DNA of 64,000 nucleotides from Gammaproteobacteria bacterium (lineage in GTDB: Bacteria; Pseudomonadota; Gammaproteobacteria; Pseudomonadales; Azotimanducaceae). The notes under the pieces are model-generated. The model worked only from the letters and a program-made list of their open reading frames with translations. It did no database searches and was not told where the DNA came from. The stretch is taken from positions 1-64,000 of the forward strand of contig VXNY01000007.1 of assembly GCA_009840305.1 (NCBI GenBank). The letters are read 5' to 3'. Below are positions 17,644-26,174 of this stretch, piece after piece; within the stretch, counting starts at the first letter, position 1; every line of letters begins with the position of its first letter. Both the position numbers and the translations under genes were made by a program.

Positions 17644-18195
17644 ATGCGCAAAATCGATAGAGTCGAATTAAGCAAACTGCTCGAAGATGCTCTTGAAGGA
17701 GCGATTCAAGATACCAAGGATGTATCCGATCACAATAGAAGGAGTGCTCTATTTGTCAAGTACTTAGCAAACCAGTTTAGAGACTACTACTCAAACGATG
17801 AGTCTATAGTTCGCGTTGCGTCAGCAGGAAACCCACAAGAGTTCCTACACGATATTTCGATTAGTCAGATAGAAATAATTAACAGCCCCGTCCTCGAAGT
17901 TGAACTCGACAGAATCGTAAACGTTCTTTGGCAGATTGAAGTGGAAATGTCCAATGATGGAAGGGAGGTTATGTACGACTTAAACAAACTACGCGCGGGT
18001 ACGGTAGATAGCGACAAACTGTTTGTGGTGAGAAAGTCCTGGTCAGATACCGTAAACCTCACATGGCTCACAGAACAAGTACTAGGAATTGCTGAACACC
18101 AAACAGGTCGATTGTTTGTTGCGTTCATACCACATCCCGCGGACTGGGATGACGCCGAGCCTTCAGTCGACTTGCTAGGATACCCGTATATTTAA
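17644..18195 (+). CDS. Unknown protein with a possible PD-(D/E)xK-like core
   Basis: 183 residues with a ribosome site TAAGGA before ATG 17644. The family is not recognised. The middle reads EFLHDISI (Asp70), then LWQIEVEM (Glu99, Glu101), then YDLNKL and DKLFVV. An acidic residue, then ExE on a strand, then a helix-strand unit fits the restriction-endonuclease-like fold, though no family match can be claimed. It lies 173 bp after the ATPase gene on the same strand, so it could be the effector of that operon or an independent gene with its own promoter. Confidence 0.6.
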   Translation: MRKIDRVELSKLLEDALEGAIQDTKDVSDHNRRSALFVKYLANQFRDYYSNDESIVRVASAGNPQEFLHDISISQIEIINSPVLEVELDRIVNVLWQIEVEMSNDGREVMYDLNKLRAGTVDSDKLFVVRKSWSDTVNLTWLTEQVLGIAEHQTGRLFVAFIPHPADWDDAEPSVDLLGYPYI

Positions 18196-18293
18196 GAGTT
18201 AGTCGTCGAGTTTTTCGGTATTCTTCGAAACAAATAGGGAGTGCCCACTACCTAGTCGTTACCAGATTTAACTGGGAAATCCCCAGCACGCAG

Positions 18294-19772
18294 CTAGAGT
18301 TTTTTTAGTGCGTCATGCAATCCAACTAAAGCCAGTGTGTCGCGCTCACAGTAAGCGCGGAGATTTGCGAATGTCTGCTGCCGCTTCCGTTTGTCGCGAT
18401 TCTCTAATGCGTGCAAATAGAGAACAGAAGCCGTCTGTCCTTCAACAATCTCAAGATCATCGTAACCCATACATGGCACCAAAACCGGTAACACACTCTT
18501 AATCGAGAACGACCCACGAAATTCAGGGTGATAGATCGAAGTCTTTACGACTCGATGTAAATCAAACAATCTAGACGAGATTGCTGCGATTTCATCAGCG
18601 CGCTCGGGTATCGCGGTGGCCAAAGACTTCAGCACCGTTCGTTCGTAGTTAGAGTAAGTACAAATCGAACCTTCATCACCCACCGCTTCAATCAGCCGTT
18701 CGACGATATTGGGGCGCGGATCGTCATCCAGCTCATGCAAGTAATCGGTATGCCCTATCGTATCGTGTGCGCACTCAGTGTGTACGGAGAACAAAAACGG
18801 AATTGCGTCGTAAGGGCTAGTACCTGCAAAACGAGGAATCGGTGGCGCGAAGGTTTCGAAATCTAAGTATTTGACTGGATGTCTAATCTCCGCAAGCATA
18901 GCTGAAATATCACCATGGACCACTGGTTCTTGTTCCAATACAGCTTGATGCACGATACGCTGTAGGCTTGTAAGTGGAAAATCTTCTGGTACGTCCCGAA
19001 TTTCTTCGACACCGGCCTCGTTCAATTGCGCGCGCCGACTGCTCCGAAGCGATGGAAGTTCGTCTATACCGTGGTCGGGATGAACATCATCTCGGGAACA
19101 GTGCTCGTAGTAAGGGCAGTCATACGGTGTAAAGCAATGGTTTCCTGTCTGAATATTGGGTGGCTCCTCGGCACCGATCAAAGTCTGCATCATTCGAGCG
19201 TTCCCATTGACTGAATCCAGTATTTTTTCGCACTGTTCCAAGACATCGTGGAACTTGAACAATCTCTCGAGATCAAGTTTCTTCCCGTCGTAAACATACG
19301 ACCGATCCAAAGTCATAACTGTAGCTTCACGAACGTCCAAACCGGCTCCACGAAGTACGGATAGTTGAAACGCGACATCAAGAACAAAGACGTCCTTCAG
19401 ACTTGTAGCGGACTTAACTTCAACTAATCGCCACCCACCAGTCCCAAGCCGTTCGATAATGTCGGCGCGTGAGTATAACCCTTGATATTCAAAGGCAGCC
19501 TCAAAGAGAGTGGTCGTCGTACTCAGCTCAAGAACGCGACTAGTCTCGACTAATGCTTCCGCAATATGAATGTGGTCTTGCGCAACCAGATGACCGCCCT
19601 TGTACCGTCTGCAAGCCATTTCTCCAACTTTTTGCCCAGTGTCGAAGGTTGCTTGGAGAGAGAGACCAGGACCGGTAGCCAGATCTCGTGCGTGAACGTC
19701 GTTCCAGAGACGCAAATGGCATTGCGAGCCAGATAAAAAGCGAGACTTAGATAAAGTGGGACGGTTGCGCAA
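18294..19772 (-). CDS. DUF2779 family protein, predicted nuclease
   Basis: 492 residues. The N-terminal half resembles Cas4/RecB-type PD-(D/E)xK proteins: LSKSRFLSGSQCHLRLW at the start, a nuclease segment WRLVEVKSATSLKD around residue 115, and a cysteine group (CFTPYDCPYYEHC, about 213-225) that could bind an iron-sulfur cluster. The C-terminal half is the DUF2779 domain, with DEDD-exonuclease-like motifs KYLDFETFAPP, CTYSNYERTVL and AYCERDTLA. The apparent start is TTG without a clear ribosome site. It converges on the 17644 gene. DNA processing is likely; the biological role is unknown. Confidence 0.8.
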   Translation of the reverse strand: MRNRPTLSKSRFLSGSQCHLRLWNDVHARDLATGPGLSLQATFDTGQKVGEMACRRYKGGHLVAQDHIHIAEALVETSRVLELSTTTTLFEAAFEYQGLYSRADIIERLGTGGWRLVEVKSATSLKDVFVLDVAFQLSVLRGAGLDVREATVMTLDRSYVYDGKKLDLERLFKFHDVLEQCEKILDSVNGNARMMQTLIGAEEPPNIQTGNHCFTPYDCPYYEHCSRDDVHPDHGIDELPSLRSSRRAQLNEAGVEEIRDVPEDFPLTSLQRIVHQAVLEQEPVVHGDISAMLAEIRHPVKYLDFETFAPPIPRFAGTSPYDAIPFLFSVHTECAHDTIGHTDYLHELDDDPRPNIVERLIEAVGDEGSICTYSNYERTVLKSLATAIPERADEIAAISSRLFDLHRVVKTSIYHPEFRGSFSIKSVLPVLVPCMGYDDLEIVEGQTASVLYLHALENRDKRKRQQTFANLRAYCERDTLALVGLHDALKKL

Positions 19773-19929
19773 GATCGCAATTCTGGTTTTACGGACTTCA
19801 GCCTTACTGTACCTAGGGAGTAAGGTTATCGAACCAAACCGTCCGCAATTTGTACAAAAACGATGCTAGTACGTCATACTACAAAGTACGACGCGACACA
19901 TTTTTTTGTGAACTATTCCTTGAAATTTT

Positions 19930-20334
19930 TTACTTCAAGGCTTTCTGCTTCGCTTGGAAGTATGAGAACATGCCGATAAACCCCGCAAATAGGACGGCGA
20001 ACGCACCAATTCCATAGTACATAAGCTGCCGATTGCTCGAGACTACCTCCTCCAATTGATTATTCAATTCATTGGTAGTCTGCGTTATCCCAACGAGGGC
20101 TTCAGTTACCGTACTCTCTACGACGACCGCGATTGCCGCGTCGTCTGGCGCACTTAGATTGTCAAGGCGCGTATTCAATCGGCTCTCCAATCCATTGAAT
20201 TCTGCTCTAAGTTCTGCTTCCAAATCAAACAATTCTTGTTCGATGGGGTGTCGCTCTGGACCCGGATGTGCTCCTAACGAAATTACGAACACTGTTGCGA
20301 TAACCATAAGCACTAAAAGTTTTATTGAGTTCAT
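19930..20334 (-). CDS. Coiled-coil membrane protein, unknown
   Basis: 134 residues with ribosome site GGAGG right before ATG 20334. An N-terminal signal or anchor helix (about 4-22) is followed by an acidic helical region with heptad character (ELFDLEAELRAEFNGLESRL, then ELNNQLEEVVSSNRQL). A C-terminal transmembrane helix (about 106-125) is followed by a short basic tail. The two membrane ends with a coiled coil between suggest a periplasmic spacer. No family recognised. Confidence 0.6.
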   Translation of the reverse strand: MNSIKLLVLMVIATVFVISLGAHPGPERHPIEQELFDLEAELRAEFNGLESRLNTRLDNLSAPDDAAIAVVVESTVTEALVGITQTTNELNNQLEEVVSSNRQLMYYGIGAFAVLFAGFIGMFSYFQAKQKALK

Positions 20335-20501
20335 GTTGCCTCCTCCAACTACGCAATGTGCGTTCTACCTGTAGTTGCTCTTAGTATAGAGATTTTGTGG
20401 CGAATTCACGTAGTGGATTCTAGATTCTCAAGTTAATTGGCTCTGCTAACAGAATATTCGTGCTAGATACACGTTCTAGCCAATTTCGTTTGTTGTGAAG
20501 A

Positions 20502-20849
20502 CTAAGAAGTAATGAATGGGAGCATCGAAGCTGCTACGAGGGCAGCGTTGTTAACGTCATCTTGATCTTTTCTGGTTTTTGTTGTTTTGAATTCGATGCG
20601 CTCCCACGAGTCTCGATGTGGCAGATTGAGGTAACCCCGATTTCTTAACAACTTCATACAACTAGCGAGCATTTGACGCGGGTTCGGTTCTGTCGCAGGC
20701 AGCCCGCCGCGACGTTCATGTTCCCGCAATATCTTCTCTAAGTATTTTTAGAGTCCCCCTTTGTAGCCAACAGGAAAGAGGTCAGTGTTGAGCAGACATC
20801 TGTAGAGTAGATCCACGCTCAACGGAACATCTTTAACTTCTATGTTCAT
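20502..20849 (-). pseudogene. Interrupted small gene with in-frame TAA
   Basis: The minus strand reads MNIEVKDVPLSVDLLYRCLL ... GYKGGL, then TAA (20748-20750), then continues in the same frame as KYLEKILREHERRGG ... MKLLRNRGYLNLPHRDSWERIEF to 20502. Both halves have protein-like composition and together form 115 codons. A nonsense mutation in a small gene is the simplest reading. The family is unknown. Re-initiation at TTG 20729 would give 75 residues. Confidence 0.45.
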
Positions 20850-21116
20850 ATGAGGTAGTCTTATTGTTTAGCTCCGCGTGAGTGAGTAAATTCCAGAATC
20901 CATTGATTTTAGCGTCAAGAGACCAGTCTTATAGTTTTTAAGTACATTTCCGACTTTCCAACTAACAATTCCTTTGAGCTCAAGAAGCGCTCGATTGAAT
21001 CGACAATCAATAATGACACAAAGTTCGATTCACGCACAAGAGTAGGGACTTTACATTGACACCATTTCAACCAAAAAAATTGAAAATGCCCGTCGAAACG
21101 AGCCGTAACCACCTCT

Positions 21117-21122
21117 TATAAT
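21117..21122 (+). promoter_or_regulatory. -10 element for the 21184 gene
   Basis: Perfect TATAAT 62 bp before the start codon; no clear -35 partner. Confidence 0.35.
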
Positions 21123-21183
21123 GGAATGTTAGAGATCGATCAAAATAGACCAAAATTCCGGTAGTGTCAAAAAGAGGAAGCGT

Positions 21184-21633
21184 ATGACCGACCATCTTCA
21201 AACTCAATTGGCTCATGTCACGAACACGCTTTCGGATTGCAAAAGCAATCTGGAACAGTTGATCAGAAGAGATCCAACAAAAGCTATCCAATCTATGGCC
21301 AAGATACACAAAACGATTCTTGAGGTTGAAGTTCTCTCAAGTCACCTAATGATGGATACAGAGCGATTGATAGTGAAATCGAATCCCCCTCAAAGGTGGT
21401 GGCGGAAAAACGTTGATTCCTCGGGACCGCAAATAGTCTCGAATCGAGAATTGAAGAAAATGCACCGAGTTCACAATCAGATATCGGATACGGTGTACGA
21501 AAAACTGAAAAAAAGAAGTTTGGAAAAGCAGATACCGTTGACGCGTGAATCTCTACTTCGAGTTGTACAACAAAACGCTGCTATGCTTGGAGCTTCCTCG
21601 GCCGCAGCAACTGGAGCAATAACGGGAATTTGA
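21184..21633 (+). CDS. Hypothetical helical protein
   Basis: 149 residues, no signal peptide, predominantly helical and coiled-coil-like at the N-terminus (LAHVTNTLSDCKSNLEQLI and ILEVEVLSSHLMM). A basic middle (RWWRKN) follows, then a hydrophobic Ala/Gly-rich C-terminus (GASSAAATGAITGI) that could insert in membrane. The ribosome site AGAGGAAG and the TATAAT upstream support expression. No family recognised. Confidence 0.5.
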   Translation: MTDHLQTQLAHVTNTLSDCKSNLEQLIRRDPTKAIQSMAKIHKTILEVEVLSSHLMMDTERLIVKSNPPQRWWRKNVDSSGPQIVSNRELKKMHRVHNQISDTVYEKLKKRSLEKQIPLTRESLLRVVQQNAAMLGASSAAATGAITGI

Positions 21634-21802
21634 TAGCGACGACAGCGTAGTGTTGGATAGCTAGGGCACGACTCGGTAAACGGCTCTGGGCGATTGGCAG
21701 ACACATTGCCGGGGTGTGAACAACCCGCCGATTCTCGACCATCCCACCGATTGAACGTTGGTACGAATGCACAAAGTGGAACCATGTTCAAGCACAATTA
21801 AC

Positions 21803-22894
21803 CTATCGCCGATAAGACCAAAGTTCGCCTACTTCCAACGTCGCGATACCTCGAGTTGCCTCCCAAAAATTGTGTATGGTTTCACGTGTTCTGTCTTTAA
21901 ACCAAGCTGAGACCGGCCCCTTTTTGGTAAACTGTTCGATGAATAATTCAGTTGCCTCTAATTCCGATTCTTGAATAGAAACTCGACTGTCAGTAACAAG
22001 GACGAAGGCGACGCGAAATTCTTTCTGAGATTGTTCAAAGTTGGGTGTACGAGGTCCCAATTTTGTGATGATTTGATCGATACTCCATGTTGAAATCCGA
22101 CTAGCCGTAAAGATCTTATTGCCATTCTCATCTGTTTGATGTTGGCGCTCCTCGCCAGATTTATCATGCATCAACCACGAGCCATCCTCTGCTACCCATA
22201 TATCGGGAACTTCTTCCGGTGGTATCCATCCCGCTAAATACATTTCCAGCGGACTGTAAGGTACGGAAGTTCTCGCGCGTTGCGGTGCGAAGTTTCCTGC
22301 AGAATACTTCCCGTCTCCTAGAGATCTTAGTTGATCGCGCTGGAATCCACCAAGTTGGCCACCGACGCTACTGAATCCCCAATGTGAGGACATCACCCTC
22401 GGTATAACCTCAAGATCGGTATACCATAGGTGCAAGATCTCATGCAACAGCAAAGACTCTGCAAATATTCGATCGGGGTGAACTAAAGAGACAACTCCTC
22501 GAAGTCTGTGCTCAGAACCAAAAGTTTTCCCCACATCAATTACACTTGATCCAGTACCCAGTTCAGTATTCCTGACAACACTCATTGTTGCTCTACGACC
22601 GATCTCCCATTGATCCATGATTTTGTAGGGATTGTGAGCCATCAACACTAGTAAATCAAATTCATCCTCGTAGTGTCGGTAGAACTCCCGACAAAGAGCG
22701 ATCACTCGCGATTCATTAGCTCCAAAGTCGGTTTTCGAAGTGTCCATCACAACGAACGTTTTGAAATGTTGTATGATCCTCGCATCGGGTAACACATAGA
22801 CATTGGTGCATCCACTCAGAAGCGCCGAGTAGATCAGCGCGAGCATGCAAAAAGAAGCGCTTATACGCAATATAGCTGTAGAGTTGTGATTCAT
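21803..22894 (-). CDS. Lipoprotein with HExxH metallopeptidase-like motif (intact copy)
   Basis: 363 residues from ATG 22894, chosen because AAAAGGGAA precedes it and the next residues form a lipoprotein signal (lipobox LLSGC, Cys33). The upstream extension to 23017 lacks these features. A gluzincin-like motif LLHEILHLW (His151, Glu152, His155) is followed by an acidic DLEVIP, and later GGFQRDQLRSLGDGKYSAG and WEATRGIATLEVGELW, which are conserved in the paralogue next door. Zinc binding is predicted, but no named peptidase family is recognised. It would sit lipid-anchored in the periplasm or at the surface. Confidence 0.7.
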   Translation of the reverse strand: MNHNSTAILRISASFCMLALIYSALLSGCTNVYVLPDARIIQHFKTFVVMDTSKTDFGANESRVIALCREFYRHYEDEFDLLVLMAHNPYKIMDQWEIGRRATMSVVRNTELGTGSSVIDVGKTFGSEHRLRGVVSLVHPDRIFAESLLLHEILHLWYTDLEVIPRVMSSHWGFSSVGGQLGGFQRDQLRSLGDGKYSAGNFAPQRARTSVPYSPLEMYLAGWIPPEEVPDIWVAEDGSWLMHDKSGEERQHQTDENGNKIFTASRISTWSIDQIITKLGPRTPNFEQSQKEFRVAFVLVTDSRVSIQESELEATELFIEQFTKKGPVSAWFKDRTRETIHNFWEATRGIATLEVGELWSYRR

Positions 22895-22944
22895 TTCCCT
22901 TTTATGTCCATGGTTCGGTCGAGATTGTGGTGAGTCCATGCATG

Positions 22945-24132
22945 CTACCTCGCTGGTTTTCGAAACGACTGAAGATAACCTGCCTCCATCTTTGCCCTTC
23001 CCCTCGTAGCTTCCCAAAAATTGAGAGCTTTGTCGCCCATAGTAGATCTGAGCGTATAAGTAGTCGAAGGAGAATCATCGATACTGATGCGAAGCTGGTC
23101 AGGTGAAAAACTGTCCTTGCTAAATTTTTCGATAAATAGATCGGCAACAACTAATTCCTTAATGGTGAAAGAGTCGCCCACCATTGGAAACAATACGAAA
23201 GCGACGCGAAATTCTTTCTGAGAATGTTCAAAGTTGTGTACTCGAGGACCTATCTTTTCAATGACTTGCTCAATGGACCAAGACGAAATTTTGCTCGCAG
23301 TGAACACTCTGTTCACGTTATCATCTTTTTCTGTGATACAGTCTATGTCCAAAGTACCTGCGAGTGGGCTATCTTTGATTTCGCAGTCAGCTAGTTCTTC
23401 TTCGGTCAGTTCTTTTTTCGACCACTCACCGTCCTCCGCTACCCAAGTATCAGGTACATTGCTCGCGGGTAGCCACCCGGCCAAATACACTTCCAATTCG
23501 CTGTAGAATACAAAATTGGGTGCGCCATGCGGTTCAAATTGTCCGGCGGAATACTTCCCATCCCCCAATGACTGCAACTCATCGCTCTGAAAACCACCGA
23601 GCCATCCTCCAACGCTACAGTATCCCAAATATGCGGTAAAGTTGGACGGAATCACTTCGACATCTGACACCCACAAGTGCATGAATTCGTGCAAGAATGT
23701 TCCCCAGACTACGTGATTTGCATTCGCCAAGAAAGCTGCTCCCTTCAATCTTTCCTCAGATCCGTAAGCCTTACCATGATCTCGTACACTAACACCGGTG
23801 CCCTGTAGAGTATTTCGCGCTACAAACATCTTACCTTACACATCACGGCCCCATTTGTTGGAAAATCCATCCTGAGCTTGCGACACAAACACCTGCACAT
23901 CGACTGCGTCCTCATAGTGTTGATAAAACTCTCGACACATCCTGATCATACCCAAAGCGTTGACTTCATAGTCCTTCCTGTGTGTCTCCATAACGACAAA
24001 GTTGTCCAAGTGATCGGTAATTGTCGGGCGTGGTGCTAGGACAATGCAACCACTCATTAGCGTACAGCAAGTCAGCGCGAGTAAAAGTCGCATCGAACAA
24101 GAATCGAATTCTGAACTAGAAAGTCGTTGCAT
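22945..24132 (-). pseudogene. HExxH lipoprotein paralogue interrupted by in-frame TAA
   Basis: The reading frame 24132-23836 encodes a lipoprotein signal (LMSGC) and the first ~85 residues of a paralogue of the 21803 gene. TAA at 23836-23838 then interrupts, and the same frame continues GKMFVARN...HEFMHLW...YLQSFRKPAR to 22945. Aligned with the intact paralogue, the stop replaces a single residue with no insertion or deletion (W-14 residues-RN in both). The downstream part could only be made by re-initiation at ATG 23829 and would lack an export signal. It carries an insert rich in acidic residues (about 20 residues before VNRVFTASK). Confidence 0.8.
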
Positions 24133-24266
24133 CTCAGACTAATTCTAAAAATATTTTTGCTGTTGTAGGAGAGTAATCAGTCGTTTGAGTGCGTATCTAC
24201 ATCGCGATCAAAGGAAATAATGTTCTAGGTTCAAATAAGAATATTTCGTAGTTACGGAGTTCAATA

Positions 24267-24485
24267 ATGAGCTTGGATGCGAAGTTTGTATCGCAAAATT
24301 CGTGGACGTTCAATGTTGTTTCGACTACCAAAAACAAAGTAACTCAAAACCTGCCTGCTGCATTGAAGACGGAATCGCAGAGGAATGATTTACTGTGTCG
24401 TTCACGTGTCGAAAGCGTCAAAATCAGCGCACCGACGAGCGGACACTCAATAACACCGATATTCCCTAACCGAGCGTGCCGTTAA
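24267..24485 (+). CDS. Possible small hypothetical protein
   Basis: A 72-codon frame whose ATG follows GGAG at suitable distance. Composition is unremarkable and no motif is visible. It may be spurious. The surrounding 560 bp hold no other gene. Confidence 0.25.
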   Translation: MSLDAKFVSQNSWTFNVVSTTKNKVTQNLPAALKTESQRNDLLCRSRVESVKISAPTSGHSITPIFPNRACR

Positions 24486-24551
24486 CCTCGATGTTAACGA
24501 GAGATTTGTAGGACAGAAACTGTAGAAAAAATCTTCAAAACTCAAATGTGG

Positions 24552-24557
24552 TATAAT
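24552..24557 (+). promoter_or_regulatory. -10 element upstream of the ARPP-1-like gene
   Basis: TATAAT, about 140 bp before the TTG start, leaving a long leader. A GGAGGT at 24616-24621 within that leader is not followed by a usable frame. Confidence 0.3.
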
Positions 24558-24694
24558 GGTATACGTATCGAACTCACGCAATCTTTATTCAAAATAGCGC
24601 TCGAAGTCAGCGAAGGAGGTGCTACCGAAACCTAGCTTACATTAATTCAATTCTTAGTATCCCTTTTTACTGTTAATATTTATAGGATAATATA

Positions 24695-25702
24695 TTGAAT
24701 ACTTCTATATCCCCTTTTCCCTCTGAGTTACAAATTGGCAACCCAACGATGTACGACAATCTTGCAATCGTTCCGTTGTTAAACACCAACAATTCCCACC
24801 CAGATTACTTCACTCTGGACGAGGGCTTAGACGCTTCTCTGTTCGAAGTCGAAGAGTTGGATGGGGGCGCGCGCGTTAATGACATTCTCTTCCGCAATCA
24901 GTCTGACAAGTTTGCTTTGCTGTTTGAAGGCGAAGAATTTCTTGGCGCGAAGCAAAACCGAATCTTGAATGTGTCGATTTTCGTGACACCGAAAACCAAA
25001 CAGACAATTCCTGTTTCCTGCGTCGAGGCTGGTCGGTGGCGACACCAACACCAGAGTCGCTCAAAGCAACGGTTTCGAGCGGCAAATAGGATGCACTACG
25101 CACGAGGACGCGCGTTTGAGAATCAAGCAGTGTCTGCCAGTCTTGCTTCCTGCCACGAGTATCGCAGTGACCAATCCGGTGTTTGGAAGGACATTAGTCT
25201 CAAATCCAACCGAATGAAGGTGCATTCGGATTCATCCGCTTCGGCCGCTATGTACGTTTCCGCAGAGTCAAAAATCGAAGTCTATCTCAAGTCATTCAAG
25301 CACACGCCCAACCAAGTGGGATCCGTTTTCTTGATTGATGGTACAGTTTCAGGGCTTGAACTATTCGCTACTGAAGCCACCCACAGGAAGATGATTCAAA
25401 AGTTGATTCGAAGCTACGCACTCGATGCTATAGATTCTTCTATGACAAGCTCCAAGAGTGCTGAAGAGTCAACACGCAAGTTATCGAACAAGCAGTGTTT
25501 AGAAGCTACCGAAGAGTTTACCAACAAACTCCAGTCGTCTTGGACGAAACGATTTGACGGCGTATGTGTCGGTGAGAATTACCGATTCAAGGACGATTAT
25601 CTCACAGGTAGCGCTTTAGTGCACGAAGATCGACTTCTCCATCTGTGTGCGTTCGCGTTAGACCCGGAACTGTCTGCGACAGAAGCGGACGCAATCCACT
25701 AA
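24695..25702 (+). CDS. ARPP-1-type domain protein
   Basis: 335 residues starting at TTG 24695 after AGGA. The segment FALLFEGEEFLGAKQNRILN followed by IPVSCVEAGRWR (about residues 72-115) is the hallmark I associate with the ARPP-1 domain (ARG and rhodanese-phosphatase associated protein). That domain was proposed from comparative genomics to work in nucleotide-derivative or stress signalling, with no proven activity. Late in the protein GSVFLIDGTVSGLELFATE and YALDAIDSS are also typical. No rhodanese or ADP-ribosylglycohydrolase partner lies next to it. A good terminator follows. Confidence 0.75.
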   Translation: MNTSISPFPSELQIGNPTMYDNLAIVPLLNTNNSHPDYFTLDEGLDASLFEVEELDGGARVNDILFRNQSDKFALLFEGEEFLGAKQNRILNVSIFVTPKTKQTIPVSCVEAGRWRHQHQSRSKQRFRAANRMHYARGRAFENQAVSASLASCHEYRSDQSGVWKDISLKSNRMKVHSDSSASAAMYVSAESKIEVYLKSFKHTPNQVGSVFLIDGTVSGLELFATEATHRKMIQKLIRSYALDAIDSSMTSSKSAEESTRKLSNKQCLEATEEFTNKLQSSWTKRFDGVCVGENYRFKDDYLTGSALVHEDRLLHLCAFALDPELSATEADAIH

Positions 25703-25730
25703 ACATTTACTAACTTAGAGCAATATAAAT

Positions 25731-25760
25731 GAGCTCCGGTCCGGCCGGGGCTCTTTTTTT
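25731..25760 (+). terminator. Intrinsic terminator
   Basis: GAGCTCCGG-TCCGG-CCGGGGCTC forms a nine-pair stem with one G-U pair, followed by seven T (25754-25760), 28 bp after the ARPP-1-like stop codon. Confidence 0.85.
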
Positions 25761-26174
25761 AACTTCAGAGAAAAGACCTCACACATCTACGACAAATCAT
25801 TCCGTGACTGCAAGATTTGTTGTTGCAAAAAAACCGGCACGTGTTGAACTATCGACGCGACGCTTGGACGCAATGTTGCCAGCTTGTTCTACACAACCTA
25901 AAACTCAAAAGCAAAGGGGCACAATTCGTTTCTTTACGGTAAGATAAGTAAACGTGTAGTGGTAAGGGAGAGCGCGTCGGTTATTAATCCGATGATTGAA
26001 CAAGAAATTTCTTTGATTAACTGATCAAGTTATCTAGAGAGTCTTTTTAGTATTTACAATGTCGTTTGACTGTCTGACTGAATGCCCCTTCACTGGGATA
26101 GTTGTTCAGCGGCTACAGTCTGAAGACTAGCAACTGTAGTCGCCTACCTAGGCGATCTGTACAGGGACTATACA
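25761..26174 (+). other. Intergenic region upstream of the permease gene
   Basis: 414 bp with no supportable gene. A frame over 25729-25947 runs through the terminator and is rejected. The permease promoter should lie here, but no clear hexamers were picked out. Confidence 0.4.

Noticed and set aside
9815-23838. Several internal TAA codons as a sign of a changed genetic code
   Set aside because: TAA, TAG and TGA all end intact housekeeping genes in the window, so reassignment is excluded; the internal stops are nonsense mutations.
25729-25947. 72-codon plus-strand frame after the ARPP-1-like gene
   Set aside because: It starts at and runs through a convincing intrinsic terminator.
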